Assembly (NCBI RefSeq): GCF_029168945.1
Contig: NC_083605.1
Location: 33,307,280 to 33,371,279 of the forward strand
DNA from: Cannabis sativa
Lineage: Eukaryota > Streptophyta > Magnoliopsida > Rosales > Cannabaceae
Length of the DNA stretch: 64,000 nucleotides
Direction of reading: 5' to 3'
Each line of letters starts with the position of its first letter. The stretch's first letter is position 1. The notes beneath the pieces were generated by a model. It did no database searches. It saw only the letters and a program-made list of their open reading frames with translations, and had not been told where the DNA came from. A program made the position numbers and the translations under genes. Shown here one piece after another: positions 46,711 through 57,636 of this stretch.

Positions 46711-46727
46711 CCCTTTCTCTAGTAGTG

Positions 46728-48258
46728 GTAAATTAAAAAATATATGTTTCTACAAATTTAAATCACATGAAAGTATGGGAAACCCTAGTACATACATGTG
46801 AAGGGGCTAAATCCATATTTATATATATAGAGAGAGAGTTGTAGCAATGATATATGATATATATATATATATATATGTATATATATGGTCCCATAAATGA
46901 TATGTTGGGTATTGGAGTTGGACGGTGGAAAAGGCAATAGCCGCACGCAGAGACTTCGTATACGACTCTTCTTTGTCTGCATCAATAATACATTTGTATC
47001 TTTTTGTTTTCGATCTTCTGCGTGACCTATTAGACATCACAAAAGTTCAAAAATAAGCCAAACAATTTCAATTTATATATGTATATAATATATATGAGAG
47101 AGAAGAGCCACATATATATAAATATTTATATAGCATCGAAAAAAATGACAAACATGTATGTCATATATATATAGACTTTGTTTGTTTCAGAAAAAGGTAA
47201 CTCATGTATAATTCATTTTGCATGTGGATTCTCCATGAAATAGTATAATATATTTTGCAATTATTGCTACTTTGATTTGAACTTATTTGAAGTTAATTAG
47301 TGTACTCGATCTCTGTCCTACGAAATATGTAACCATTATTCACATGCACATAAGCTTTTCTTTAATTTCCTTCTCTTCTCAATTTCTTTGCAGCTAGAGT
47401 GATTATTCTATATTCCTTTTTCTCTGTATATTTAATATTGGACTTTAGAGACACACATAGCTACCACGTGGGTTTTCTTGGTCGTACGTAATGATATTAA
47501 TTATATATATTTATATTATGGATAGCGTGCATGCATAAGTAGAAGGATATGTGTAGTTTGTAGAGTTATGCACGTAAAAATTATGTGATGTATCACAAGT
47601 TCACAGCCTAGGATTTATATATAAATATATATAGGTACTTTTTTCGTTATTATTGCATGAATTGCTTCAGATCATGATGTGACCAAAACCAAAATATGGT
47701 GAAACTTATTAGCTTCTTTTACTTTTAAATTAACATACTATATATTATTAGATTTCTATAATAGTATATAGTAAATGTGTCATATATGTAAAAGAGAAAT
47801 GTTAAAGAGTACTAGTGGTGTCTAATATTTTCCTATGTCTTAATATCGCTATTGGTTCAACTAAATATCGGGTCTCATATAATTTAATATAATAACTTTT
47901 AGGAAGTATCGCTAGTCAATCGCAACCCGACATGTTGAGAAGGTACTAGGCACCACTTGTGCCTAATAGCAACTCTATTTAAAATATACCACCATGATTT
48001 TTTTTCCCATAATTAATACTGCATACGTACATGCATATATATGGACATCCCCGTACGAAAATCAAAATGTTTATAGCGCCTAGCTAGGGGTCTTATTCAT
48101 TAATAAACTTAATTTAAAATCAGATACGTACTTATTCAAATAAGAAAATAAATAAAGAAATCAGATACGTACACATACGTACATATGTCTAGGAGTATAC
48201 AATAATTGTGGGGCAAGTAATTTTCTTTTAAGGGGAATTGTACAAGTATTTGATTCCA
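46728..48258. other. AT-rich interval, no clear gene
   Basis: Contains (AT)n microsatellites (46830-46885, 47075-47110) and the MITE at 47795-47976. A minus-strand frame at 46819-47040 begins MMSNRSRRRSKTKRYK and could be a small basic protein or gene fragment, but its end runs into the microsatellite. I do not call it. Confidence 0.55.
47795..47976. mobile_element. ~180-bp MITE-like inverted-repeat element
   Basis: The left end (AGAAATGTTAAAGAGTACTA then GTGGTGTCTAA) resembles the reverse complement of the right end (AGAGTTGCTATTAGGCACAA then GTGGTGCCTAG) over about 35 bp at roughly 70 percent. No coding capacity. I cannot fix the TSD. Confidence 0.5.
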
Positions 48259-48427
48259 TTTTTTTTTTTTTTGGAAATGAGAGAGTTATGTATTCTATTA
48301 AACAAACCTTTACATCCTATGAGAACTTTTCAAACAAACATGAATAATTACAGGGTATACTGATCTTTCTATATCGTGTTTCAAACCATTCTCTATCCTG
48401 TGTACAAATTAATGCTCTTCCGCTAAA
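48259..48427 (-). mobile_element. LINE 3' end with poly(A) tail
   Basis: A run of 14 T (48259-48272) marks the poly(A) tail of a minus-strand LINE. The sequence up to 48427 continues, across Copia-2, into 62838 onward, where a LINE protein domain is found. Confidence 0.7.
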
Positions 48428-48894
48428 TGATGGTTTGAGATTAATTTATATTGGTTTAGATTTGAATAGGTAAATATGACAAATAAGTGTTTAATAATTG
48501 TTATGGTAATTGAAGTAGTGATGTTGATGAGTAGTTGTTGATTTAGTATATGAGAATGGTTTGGGCTTAGAAGAGACGGTTGTATGAGAATGTAGTAAGC
48601 TTTATTAATAGTTTGGATGTCAGTTGTTGGGTTGGCTACGATTTGGAACCCTTGAAAGGGTATTTATAGTTGCTCACTCCTTACACTTTAGGGTTAGAAT
48701 TATTTCTTCTAGATCCTTCTTTTACTAGAAAGAATTATATCCAAACAAATCTAAATGTTTCTAGAGTTCAACATAACTAGTATATTATAGACTTAATCTA
48801 ATCTAGAATTCTCTTAAGTTCTTAGATAATTTTTCTACAAGTGTACAGAAATTTCTAAAGTAAATTGTGTAGAAATATGTAGCAAATTCTAATA
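48428..48894 (-). repeat. Copia-2 3' LTR
   Basis: TGATGGTTTGAG to AATTCTAATA on the plus strand. On the minus strand it starts TATTAG, with A in place of the usual G in TG; both LTRs share this. A purine tract (AAGGAGGAG on the minus strand, 48895-48904) sits next to it as PPT. Confidence 0.9.
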
Positions 48895-50420
48895 CTCCTC
48901 CTTGGTACACATTTCGGTAACTCCAATCGTGTCTTGCAGTAGCTCGAACTTACCTCTTGGTAGTGCCTTTGTGAATATGTCTACTACCTGCTCTTCGGTC
49001 TTGCAATGTTTGAGCTCAATTTCTTTATTTTCTTCTGCTTCCCTGATGAAATGGTACTTGATGCTTATATGCTTAATTCTACTATGAAATACTGAATTTT
49101 TTGTCATTGCTATAGCTGATTTGCTATCGCAATATATCTTTGTAGCCTCCTTCTATGATTCTCCCATGTCTTCTAGTATTCTTTTAACCAATATAGCTTG
49201 GCTTCTAGTCATTGCTGCTGCAATGTACTCTGCTTGTGCAACAGTTGCTTGCTTCTTTCATGCCCAAGAAAATATTCTTGATCCAAGTGTGAAGGCATAT
49301 CCTGACGTGCTTTTCATGTCGACGTCTATGGATCATGCCCAGTCACTATCTGTGTAGCCAACAAGTTTTGAGTCACTTGTAATTCTGTACCATATTTCGT
49401 AGAATTTTGTTCCTTGCAAGTATCTGAGGATTCGATTGCTGCTCCGTAGTGAACTTGACTTGGATTATGCATGAATCTTGATAGGAGACTAACTGCGTAC
49501 ATTATGTCTGGTCTTGTAGCAGTTAGATATAGTAGGCTGCCAATTAGACTTCAAAATTTGATTCATCATCTTTCGGTGAGCCATCTTCCTTCTTGAGAGC
49601 TTTGTTGTTGTCTAATGGAGTTGATATAGTCTTGCATCCCTATATTTTGAATTTCTTCAATAGTGTCTCTGTATACTTCTTTTGTGAGATGAAGATCCCA
49701 TCTTCTTTTTGAGTTATTTCGATCCGAGAAAGTAGTGCATTAATCCCAGGTCGGACATCTCAAAATTTTTCATCATGTCTTCTTTAAACATCTTTATCAT
49801 CTTCTCATTATTGCATGTGTAGATGAGATCATCAACGTATAATGAGATAATTAGTGTATCATTCGTACCTTGAGTTTTGATGTAAAGAGTTGGCTCACTC
49901 TTGCTCCTACTTAATCCTTGCTCGATAAAGTAGCTGTCAATTCTGCTATACAAGGTTCACGGAGCTTGCTTTAGGCCATATAAAGCCTTTTTCAATCTAA
50001 GGACTTTATCTTCTTGTCCTTGTACCACGAACCCTTGAGGTTGCTCCGCATAAATTTCTTCTTCAAGATAACCATTAAGGAATGCTGACTTGACGTCGAA
50101 TTGAAAAATCTTCCATTTCTTTTTTGTGGCCAGGCCTATTAAAGCCCTAATAGTGTCAAGGCGTGCAACTGGAGTAAATGTTTCGTTGTAGTCGACTCCG
50201 TATTATTGTGAGTATCCTTTCGAAACTAATCGTGGTTTGTGCTTTTGGATAGAACCATCTGCGTTTAGTTTCGTCTTGTAGACCCACTTGGCTCCTATAG
50301 TATCTTTGTCTTGTGGATGATCTACAAGCTTCCAAGTCTCATTCTTTTCAATCATCTTTATCTCTTCATTCATAGCTTTTCTCCATACTTCTTGTTTTAG
50401 AGCTGCTTCAAAGCTTTTTG
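48895..50420 (-). pseudogene. Copia-2 RT and RNase H, broken
   Basis: RT motifs on the minus strand: KHKPRLVSKGYSQ near 50200-50250, FQFDVKSAFLNGYLEEEIYA near 50040-50100, and the catalytic YVDDL at about 49815-49845. RNase H follows, with [19 protein letters not shown] (about 49440-49520), IAIANQL and KALPRGKFELL near the end (48930-49000). Stops occur, for example within the KQAP*TLYSR and GYSQ*YG stretches. The last codons run to the LTR. The upstream part lies beyond Gypsy-2 at 59896 onward. Confidence 0.85.
50416..50420. repeat. Gypsy-2 target-site duplication TTTTG (left; right copy 59891-59895)
   Basis: TTTTG precedes TGTAAAGCCC and follows GGGTGTTACA. This proves insertion into the Copia-2 integrase-RT linker. 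Confidence 0.93.
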
Positions 50421-51550
50421 TGTAAAGCCCGCTTAGTTAATTTGGAAATTAGCAGCTGTTTATGTTTAATCAGGAAATTATTTATAGCTATTTAAATAAT
50501 TTATTATTGATTTATGGAATTCAGATATGCATGAGTATGTTATCAGTAGCTTTTATATTTCGCATTTCCGGTGTCCGGTATTTTGGAACGCGGCGTTTGG
50601 CTCAGTAGAAATCACAATTTAGTATGTTAGTATTTTGGGGACGGGTTTTAGACATTGGGAATGTCGGGAATGGCCGGGAATTTAGAATGTCCCAAAAATA
50701 CCCCTTTAGTATGATTTTCATGATTTTATGGTGGAGGGGCAAAATGGTCTTTTTGCCCCATTAGTGTTTTGTCTTATGTGATTTATTAAATGGAAAAATA
50801 AAGGATTATTTTATTATTGCATGGCTGAAAAGGATTTAATGAAATGGTATTATATGACATTTGTTTCACTCATTTTCCAACACTTAGTCATTTTGAAAGA
50901 AAATTCCAAAAAACACACACACAAGCTCTCTCTTTTCCTCTCTTGTTCGGCCAAGCTTGGGGAGCAGCTAGGGCTGGATTTCCTTGTTGATTTCAAGTCA
51001 TTTTAGCAAGATCATAGTAATTATTAGTTGAGGTAATTCTTGGCTTAAGTTCTTACTTGTTTTTATTGAAAAAAATGATGAAAAGTGATGAATGCATGCA
51101 TGATTTTAGTTGATTTTGGCTGCTGTGTTTTGAGGTTAATTTGTGTGATTCAAAGCATGTTTATGTGATAAATAATTGGATTGTTTGAAGCATGCTAGAT
51201 AGGGTGTTCAAAGCTTCTAGTTTCTTTGTTAAAAAGTTATGAATTTTGAAAGAAAATGTGATGTTTTGTTTCTGTGAATTGCTGGATGTTGTTGTTTGTT
51301 TTCAGAGGTTATATTATGCTAGTTTAAGAGGTTTTAAGCTAGTTTGATTGCTGTTTAGGTGGTTTTGCTCAAGCTTGAGTTTGGAACTCAAAGCTTGAGC
51401 TCCAATGGCATATTTTGTGTATGTGGTTTCTGGGTAGGTTTGATGCCTTGGAATTGTTATTTGGGGCATATAGAACAGGTCTGGAAAGTTTGGGACCAAT
51501 TGGGTTCGAATTGGTCAAGTTAGGAGATTTTTAGTTGGCTGCCTACGAGG

Positions 51551-51644
51551 AACCAGAATTCCGGTTGAGCATCCCGAATTCCGGATGGGGGTTCAGAATT
51601 TCCCAGAACCGGAATTCCGGTTGGGCAACCGGTCTGCCGGTTGG
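51551..51644. repeat. CCGGAATTCCGG palindrome array in Gypsy-2 5' LTR
   Basis: Units ACCAGAATTCCGGTT, CCCGAATTCCGGAT, ACCGGAATTCCGGTT and ACCGGTCTGCCGGTT. The 3' LTR copy at 58766-58859 is the same except that the first unit is the perfect ACCGGAATTCCGGTT. Confidence 0.92.
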
Positions 51645-51984
51645 GGGATTTTTCAGAACCCTAGTTTTCCTCGTTTTTGGGTTTTTAGGGGTATTGCCAT
51701 GCTTTTTATCGATAGGGAAACTTTTAGTTTCAAGTTTTAGTCCGGGAAGTGATTTAGCGTGTCACTTATAGCGTTGTGATTTTTATGGTTTAGGAGCCGC
51801 AATCCGCCGTTCGGCCTTCGAGTTCCGGTCCAAAGGGTTGACCGCACACTTCGAAATCGGAATCCGAGTAAGATTAGTATAACGGTATGCATATGTAGAT
51901 TACATGTTTAGCGTGCATGTAGGAAGCCCGTTAGATTACATTAGATATGTATTTAGGCTTCGAACCATCCAACCCCGTCACGTC

Positions 51985-52250
51985 GGTACAGTGGAGTATG
52001 ACCGACGGCGGAGTATGACCGGTTCGACCGATCAGCCGACACTTGGTTGGTGGTTCGATCATTGACCTATCCCGTCGGTACGGCCGGAGTATGACCCGAA
52101 TGGAGTATGACCGGTTCGACCGATCGGAGGATACTTGTCAATAGTACCGTCCCCCGAACGTTCAAAACTCGGTACCATGTTGGACATGGCGGTAGTGCTC
52201 GGTACCATGTTGGACATGGCGAGAGCGGGACTCGCATCGTGTTGGACACG
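51985..52250. repeat. Short tandem repeats in Gypsy-2 LTR
   Basis: GAGTATGACC units (at least four) with GGTTCGACCGATC, then three TGTTGGACA(T/C)GGC units. The 3' LTR copy is at about 59205-59472. It sits at the same place in the LTR as the arrays in Gypsy-1 and Gypsy-4. Confidence 0.8.
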
Positions 52251-52290
52251 GCAGTCAGTTTTATGTATGATATTATTATGCTTTTCTTAC

Positions 52291-52306
52291 TGAGTCTGTC
52301 GACTCA
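52291..52306 (+). promoter_or_regulatory. Conserved LTR stem-loop TGAGTC-TGTC-GACTCA
   Basis: A 6-bp stem with a 4-base loop. Identical at 15268-15283 (Gypsy-1) and 59513-59528 (Gypsy-2 3' LTR), and present as TGAGT-TTTTTG-ACTCA in Gypsy-4 (24406-24421). Always followed 21-23 bp later by an AG|GTAA(A/G) site. The role is unknown. Confidence 0.75.
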
Positions 52307-52670
52307 CAGTTTACGTTCATGTGTAGGTAAAGGCAAGGCAGTTACTGATGGACCGTGAGCGAGCTTATGAGATTGTACATGTCGAGGCGGTTAGGCCTGG
52401 AGCGTACGATCATCGGGACAGCACGGCTGAGATTTTTGTAACTGTCGTTAGACGACTTTCATTTTGATGTAAAAGTTAATCAGTTAAAACGTTTGTAAAT
52501 ATTTTTATAAATCGGGATCCCGAGACTTTTTGTAAAATGGTTTATAAGTTTAATGAAAAAGCAAAATTTTAATTAATCACGTTTTTCCATAAACCTCGTT
52601 GATTAGCAACGAGCTGCACAGTACGTTTAAAAATCACGTAATACGCCTAAGTTAGTTAGGGTGTTACAAT

Positions 52671-52682
52671 TTGGTATCGTAG
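52671..52682 (+). other. Gypsy-2 primer binding site, altered
   Basis: TGGTATCGTAGC two bases after the LTR. The normal form, seen in Gypsy-4, is TGGTATCAGAGC; here CAGAGC reads CGTAGC. This is either a mutation that should hurt priming or a consensus error (see findings). Confidence 0.8.
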
Positions 52683-52951
52683 CCGCGAGTGTTGTCTTCC
52701 GAAGATCGTCACGACATGTACAATCATCATCAGCAGTTAGCTCGGTTCACGGTTCAGTAAGCCTTTATTGCTTTAGTAGTTTATTTTATTCAGTTATGAA
52801 AAAGAAAAGCCTGTTAGGAAGCATGTTAGTAGCCTGACAGTAGAATAGGCGCATGTTTCATTTCTAATTTCCAAATTAAGCGGCATTAGTAAGCTCGCCT
52901 TGAATACGACCTGATATGCCAACTCTTGGTTTCGCAGGCGGTTCTAATTAG

Positions 52952-54370
52952 ATGGACGCCAGGCGGACTACCAGGAGTCGGGGCAACTCCGTGGGGTCGA
53001 ATCAGGGAGAGGGAGCTCGGTTTCCCCCACCTGCTAGGGGCCGAGGTAGAGGTCCCCGAGGCAGGGCTCGTGGTCGGGGTGTTGAGGACCCGCCACAGGC
53101 TGCCCGAGCTCCCCGGCCGATCGGGGAGCCCCGGCCGGGAGTTACGGTTTGCGGAGATGCAAGCCGGGATCGAAGAGCAAGACCTCGAGATTCGAGAGGT
53201 TGAGACGACGGGGTGCTCCTGCGGTTCCGGTGCCGGTGGTTCCAGTGGCACCTGCCCCTGCTGCCCAGGCCGAGATAGTGGTGGCGGCCCACAGATTGGA
53301 ACCATTGTATGAGCGGTTCCGGAAGCAAGCACCTCCGGTATTCCTGGGAGGTCCAGATGTATCAAAAGCCGAGCAGTGGCTGACGGTGATTACCCGAATC
53401 CTGAATTTCATGGGTGTCACCGGTAATGACAGAGTGGTGTGCGCCACATTTCAGTTCCAGGAGGATGCCCTGGTATGGTGGGACATGGTGTCTCAGATTC
53501 ACGATGTCACCACCATGACCTGGGAAAGGTTCCAAGAACTCTTCAACGCGAAATACTATAATGAGGCGGTCAGAAGCGCCAAGAGGAAAGAGTTCGTTCA
53601 CCTGACCCAGCGGGAGAACATGAGCGTCACTGAGTATACTACTCAGTTTGACCGGTTGGCGAGGTTAGCCTCGGGAATTGTGCCGACCGACTTCAGCAGA
53701 AAGGAGAAGTATCTGGACGGGTTGAATCCCAAGATCAGGCATGACCTGATGATTACCACGGACGACAGCACCACCTATGCTCAGATGGTGGAGAAGGCAC
53801 TGCGAGCTGAGGGCGCAGTGGGGTGCATGTCAGATTCAGTCAGTACTCCGGTTGGTGGCGGGGCTCCTACCCCTCCTGCATCAGGCTTTAGCAGGGGGAG
53901 TAGTGGTTCGGCCAATGATCAGAGGAAGAGGGCACCCACTGTTTCCGGCGGCTCGAGTCAGAACAAGAGGTTCCGGGGGAACCAGAACAGAGGGAGTCGT
54001 CCTGGTGGTAATGAGACCCGATTCTCCTATCCCGAGTGCCCTATCTGTAAGAGGCATCATCGGGGTGAGTGCAAGGGGCAGGGATGCTTTCATTGTGGCA
54101 TGCCCGGGCACTTCAAGAGGGAATGTCCCCAGCTCCGGCCAGAGGCACCGAGAGCTCCAGCGATACCCACTCCGGCCCGGGTGTTCGCTATCACGCAGGC
54201 TGATGCAGATGCCAGCCCATCAGTTGTTACAGGTCAGATTTTTATTAACGACTCGCTTTATTCAGTGCTGTTTGATTCTGGGGCTACACGTTCTTATGTG
54301 GCGGCCAGAGTCTTTAGTAAGTTGGGTAGACCCTTTGATAGATATGAATCAGGGTTTGGAACCCTGTTAC
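52952..54370 (+). pseudogene. gag: Gypsy-2 gag and start of protease, frameshifted
   Basis: Starts MDARRTTRSRGNSVG at 52952 with a basic, glycine/arginine-rich N-terminus. The frame shifts near 53110-53130 (to the frame with RFAEMQAGIEEQDLEI) and again near 53195. The capsid domain (LYERFRKQAPPVFLGG to TYAQMVEKALRAEGAV, about 53305-53820) is open, followed by a CCHC knuckle CFHCGMPGHFKREC (54084-54125) and the protease active site FDSGATRSYVA (about 54271-54303). Another shift of net 2 bases near 54375 separates this from pol. The protein would form the virus-like particle. As it stands it is not translatable as one chain. Confidence 0.87.
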
Positions 54371-54926
54371 AGCGGAGAATTGGTTATCTCCAATAGGTGG
54401 ATTAGGTCTATGCCGATCAGGATAGATGGTAGAGAGTTAAGCGCTGATCTGATAGAGATGAGCTTAGTCGAATTCGATATTATTTTAGGAATGGATTTCC
54501 TATCTAAATATTCGGCGAGCATTGACTGTAAGAGGAAGATGGTAATCTTCCAACCGGAAAGTGAAGAACCGTTCGTGTTTGTGGGTTCGGTTCAGGGATC
54601 TCGGATCCCGGTGATCTCGGCTATGTCAGCGAGAGAATTATTGCACGGTGGGTGCTTAGGGTTTCTGGCCGTGGTGGTGGACACCACTCGGCCAGACACC
54701 ATTCGGCCAGAGGACATCAGAGTGGTTCGGGAATTTTTGGACGTTTTTCCCGAAGAACTTCCAGGGTTACCACCTCAGCGGGAGATTGACTTCGTGATTG
54801 ACTTGGCACCAGGGGTGGATCCGGTTTCCAAAGCCCCGTATAGGATGGCTCCAGCTGAACTTAAGGACTTAAAGATTCAGCTCCAAGGGTTGCTTGACAT
54901 AGGGTTCATTCGGCCCGTGTGTCACC
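54371..54926 (+). pseudogene. Gypsy-2 protease end and RT start, frameshifted segment
   Basis: An open frame with [27 protein letters not shown] (protease C-terminal side) and [20 protein letters not shown] (the region before RT). It ends after GFIRP near 54918, where one base (an A, judging from CCCAGTGT in Gypsy-1 against CCCGTGT here) appears to be missing. The RT frame then continues in the next feature. Confidence 0.87.
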
Positions 54927-57635
54927 TTGGGGAGCCCGGTTTTGTTCGTGAAGAAGAAGGATGGATCTATGAGGATGTGCATCGACTACAGAGAGTTGAA
55001 CAAGCTGACGGTGAAGAATAAATATCCATTACCTAGGATCGATGACTTGTTCGATCAGCTTCAGGGGAAGACGGTCTTTTCTAAGATTGATCTCCGTTCG
55101 GGTTATCATCAGTTGAGAATCCGAGAGGAGGACATTCCAAAGACGGCTTTCCGCACTAGGTATGGACACTACGAATTTCTGGTTATGTCATTCGGACTAA
55201 CCAATGCTCCTGCAGCATTCATGGACCTGATGAATAGAGTATTCAAGGATTTCCTCGATATCTGTGTGATTGTGTTTATCGACGACATCCTCGTGTACTC
55301 TCAGTCAGAAGAGGAGCATGAGTTACATCTTCAGATGGTACTGCAACGACTTCGGGAACATAGACTCTACGCCAAGTTCAAGAAATGTGAGTTCTGGTTG
55401 TCTCAGGTGTCCTTCCTAGGGCACATTGTGGGTGAAGACGGGATCAAGGTGGATCCCGGGAAGATCGAATCCGTCAGGGATTGGCCGAGACCGAAGACAG
55501 TGACAGAGATCAGAAGCTTCTTGGGATTAGCTGGGTACTACCGTAGGTTCGTGGAGGGGTTCTCCAAAATTTCAATGCCCCTAACCGAGCTTACAAAGAA
55601 GAATCAGCGATTTATCTGGTCAGATAAATGCGAAGCTAGTTTTCAAGACCTGAAACAGAGATTGATTACTGCTCCGGTACTAGCTTTGCCTTCGGACGAG
55701 GAGAAGTTCGTAGTCTACTGTGATGCATCCAAACAGGGTTTGGGGTGCGTATTGATGCAAGCCGATCGGGTTATCGCTTATGCCTCCCGTCAGTTAAAGG
55801 ATTATGAACAGCGATACCCGACTCATGATTTAGAATTGGCCGCGGTGGTTTTTGCACTGAAGATTTGGCGGCATTACCTGTATGGGGAGAAGTGTGAGAT
55901 CTATACCGACCATAAGAGTCTCAAATATTTCTTTACTCAGAAAGATTTGAACATGAGACAAAGGCGTTGGTTGGAATTAGTGAAGGACTATGATTGTGAG
56001 ATCCTTTACCATCCCGGGAAAGCCAATGTAGTGGCCGATGCCCTGAGCAGAAAGGGTCCCGGGCAAGTAGCTAGCATGGTTCAGATCTCACCCCAGCTAG
56101 CAGAGGATATGGTTAGATCCAGCATTGAGTTTGTGGTAGGTCAGCTTCACAACTTAACGCTGCAATCTGATCTGTTGGAAAGAATTAAGGTTGCTCAGAT
56201 GACAGATCCGGAGTTAGTGAAGATCCGAGATGAGGTATTGGCTGGTCAAGCCAAGGACTTTTCAGTGACAGACAGTGGGATGCTTTTGTATAAAGCTAGG
56301 GTTTGTGTTCCGAGCAGTGTGGAACTGAGGAATGAGATTTTTGAGGAGGCTCATTCTACTCCATATTCTCTGCATCCCGGCACCACCAAGATGTACCAAG
56401 ATTTGAAACCGTACTTCTGGTGGAGCGGTATGAAGAAGAATTTGGTAGAATTCGTATCGAGATGCCTCACGTGTCAGCAGATCAAGGCTGAACATCAGAG
56501 ACCAGCAGGGTTGTTGCAGCCTTTAACCCTACCAGAATGGAAATGGGAGGATATTGCGATGGATTTTGTGGTCGGGTTACCTAGGACCACGGGTTTGCAT
56601 GATTCCATCTGGGTAGTGGTGGACCGATTTACGAAATCTGCTCATTTTCTGCCGGTTAGAACGACATTTTCAGTGGATCAGTTGGCAGAGTTATATGTCA
56701 GGGAGATAGTGAGACTTCACGGGGTACCGAAGTCTATAGTTTCGGACAGGGATCCGAAATTCACCTCCAAATTTTGGCAAAGTTTGCAACGGGCAATGGG
56801 TACAAAGCTAAAATTCAGTACAGCATTTCATCCTCAGACAGATGGTCAGTCCGAAAGGACAATTCAGATATTGGAGGATATGCTGAGAGCCTGTGTTATG
56901 GACTTTGAGGGTTCATGGAGTAAATATCTACCGTTGATAGAGTTCTCTTACAACAACAGTTATCAGAGTACGATAGGGATGACTCCCTATGAATTGTTGT
57001 ACGGTAGGAAGTGCAGATCCCCTATCCACTGGGATGAGACAGGGGAGAGGAAATACCTAGGTCCAGAGTCAGTTCAGCGGACCAATGAGGCAATAGAAAA
57101 GATTAAAGCTAGAATGCTTGCCTCACAGAGCAGACAGAAGAGTTACGCAGATCCGAAACGTAGAGATGTTGAGTTCCAAGTAGGGGAACATGTGTTTTTC
57201 CGAGTATCTCCGATGAAGGGGATTAAACGTTTCGGGAAAAGAGGCAAGTTATGCCCTAGATTTACAGGACCTTTCGAGATTCTCGAGAAGATAGGTCAAG
57301 TGGCATATCGGTTAGCATTGCCTCCAGCTTTATCAGCAGTGCACAACGTATTTCATGTCTCAATGTTGAGAAAATACGTTTCGTACCCCTCTCATATACT
57401 CGGTTATGAGAGCCTTGACTTCGGTCGGATATGTCTTATGAGGAACGGCCCGGTGCAGATCCTGGATAGAAAGGATAAAGTCCTTCGGAATAAGACCATA
57501 GCGTTGGTCAAGGTTCTCTGGAGAAACAGTAAGGTGGAAGAAGCCACCTGGGAGCTTGAGTCAGATATGCGAGCTCAATATCCAGAGTTATTCAGGTTAG
57601 ATTTCGGGGACGAAATCCTTTTAAGGGGGGGATAG
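54927..57635 (+). CDS. pol: Gypsy-2 pol: RT, RNase H, integrase, chromodomain (902 codons open)
   Basis: Main enzyme block of the element. RT covers residues 1-200 (active site FIDD at 117-120). RNase H covers about 258-375 (Asp265, Glu303, Asp328, Asp371). The integrase HHCC zinc region is His476, His483, Cys513 and Cys516; the integrase core is Asp546, Asp607 and Glu643 with the normal 35-residue gap. A GPY/F-like linker ([20 protein letters not shown]) follows, then a chromodomain-like end ([18 protein letters not shown], about 860-877) that in this lineage guides insertion into heterochromatin. The ATG at 54927 is an internal Met downstream of the frameshift, not the natural start. Near 57423-57451 two opposite one-base shifts garble about ten residues. 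The stop (57633-57635) overlaps the PPT, one base before the LTR. Confidence 0.93.
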   Translation: MGSPVLFVKKKDGSMRMCIDYRELNKLTVKNKYPLPRIDDLFDQLQGKTVFSKIDLRSGYHQLRIREEDIPKTAFRTRYGHYEFLVMSFGLTNAPAAFMDLMNRVFKDFLDICVIVFIDDILVYSQSEEEHELHLQMVLQRLREHRLYAKFKKCEFWLSQVSFLGHIVGEDGIKVDPGKIESVRDWPRPKTVTEIRSFLGLAGYYRRFVEGFSKISMPLTELTKKNQRFIWSDKCEASFQDLKQRLITAPVLALPSDEEKFVVYCDASKQGLGCVLMQADRVIAYASRQLKDYEQRYPTHDLELAAVVFALKIWRHYLYGEKCEIYTDHKSLKYFFTQKDLNMRQRRWLELVKDYDCEILYHPGKANVVADALSRKGPGQVASMVQISPQLAEDMVRSSIEFVVGQLHNLTLQSDLLERIKVAQMTDPELVKIRDEVLAGQAKDFSVTDSGMLLYKARVCVPSSVELRNEIFEEAHSTPYSLHPGTTKMYQDLKPYFWWSGMKKNLVEFVSRCLTCQQIKAEHQRPAGLLQPLTLPEWKWEDIAMDFVVGLPRTTGLHDSIWVVVDRFTKSAHFLPVRTTFSVDQLAELYVREIVRLHGVPKSIVSDRDPKFTSKFWQSLQRAMGTKLKFSTAFHPQTDGQSERTIQILEDMLRACVMDFEGSWSKYLPLIEFSYNNSYQSTIGMTPYELLYGRKCRSPIHWDETGERKYLGPESVQRTNEAIEKIKARMLASQSRQKSYADPKRRDVEFQVGEHVFFRVSPMKGIKRFGKRGKLCPRFTGPFEILEKIGQVAYRLALPPALSAVHNVFHVSMLRKYVSYPSHILGYESLDFGRICLMRNGPVQILDRKDKVLRNKTIALVKVLWRNSKVEEATWELESDMRAQYPELFRLDFGDEILLRGG
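57623..57632 (+). other. Gypsy-2 polypurine tract
   Basis: AAGGGGGGGA directly before the 3' LTR; it lies within the last codons of pol. Confidence 0.9.
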
Positions 57636-57636
57636 T

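Larger units (their letters stand above)
40356..46727 (+). mobile_element. Complete CACTA (En/Spm) transposon without TNP2 transposase
   Basis: Terminal inverted repeats CACTACTA at 40356 and TAGTAGTG ending at 46727, flanked by GTA on both sides (40353-40355 and 46728-46730), the 3-bp duplication typical of CACTA elements. Subterminal CCGAAGA/TCTTCGG motifs cluster at both ends (40470-40640 and 46380-46710). It carries an eight-exon gene with an Ulp1-like domain but no TNP2-type transposase, so it should depend on another copy for movement. Total length 6372 bp. Confidence 0.92.
50421..52668 (+). repeat. Gypsy-2 5' LTR
   Basis: 2248 bp, TGTAAAGCCC to GGGTGTTACA. Inside are a CT-rich leader-like tract (50920-50950), a palindrome array (51551-51644), a region of GAGTATGACC and ACCATGTTGGACATGGC repeats (51985-52250), a stem-loop (52291-52306) and a splice-donor-like AGGTAAAGG (from 52326). 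Confidence 0.95.

Noticed and set aside
46819..47040. Minus-strand 73-codon basic ORF (MMSNRSRRRSK...) as a small regulatory protein
   Set aside because: Its C-terminal part is translated (AT)n microsatellite and no family match is evident. Left as unassigned.
50821..51006. 61-codon ORF in the Gypsy-2 LTR (also 58037-58222) as a small gene
   Set aside because: Lies in the CT-rich leader region of the LTR; no homology seen. Conserved only because the LTRs are duplicates.
52886..53447. Overlapping minus-strand ORFs opposite Gypsy-2 gag
   Set aside because: Produced by high GC content and few stops opposite the real gag frame.
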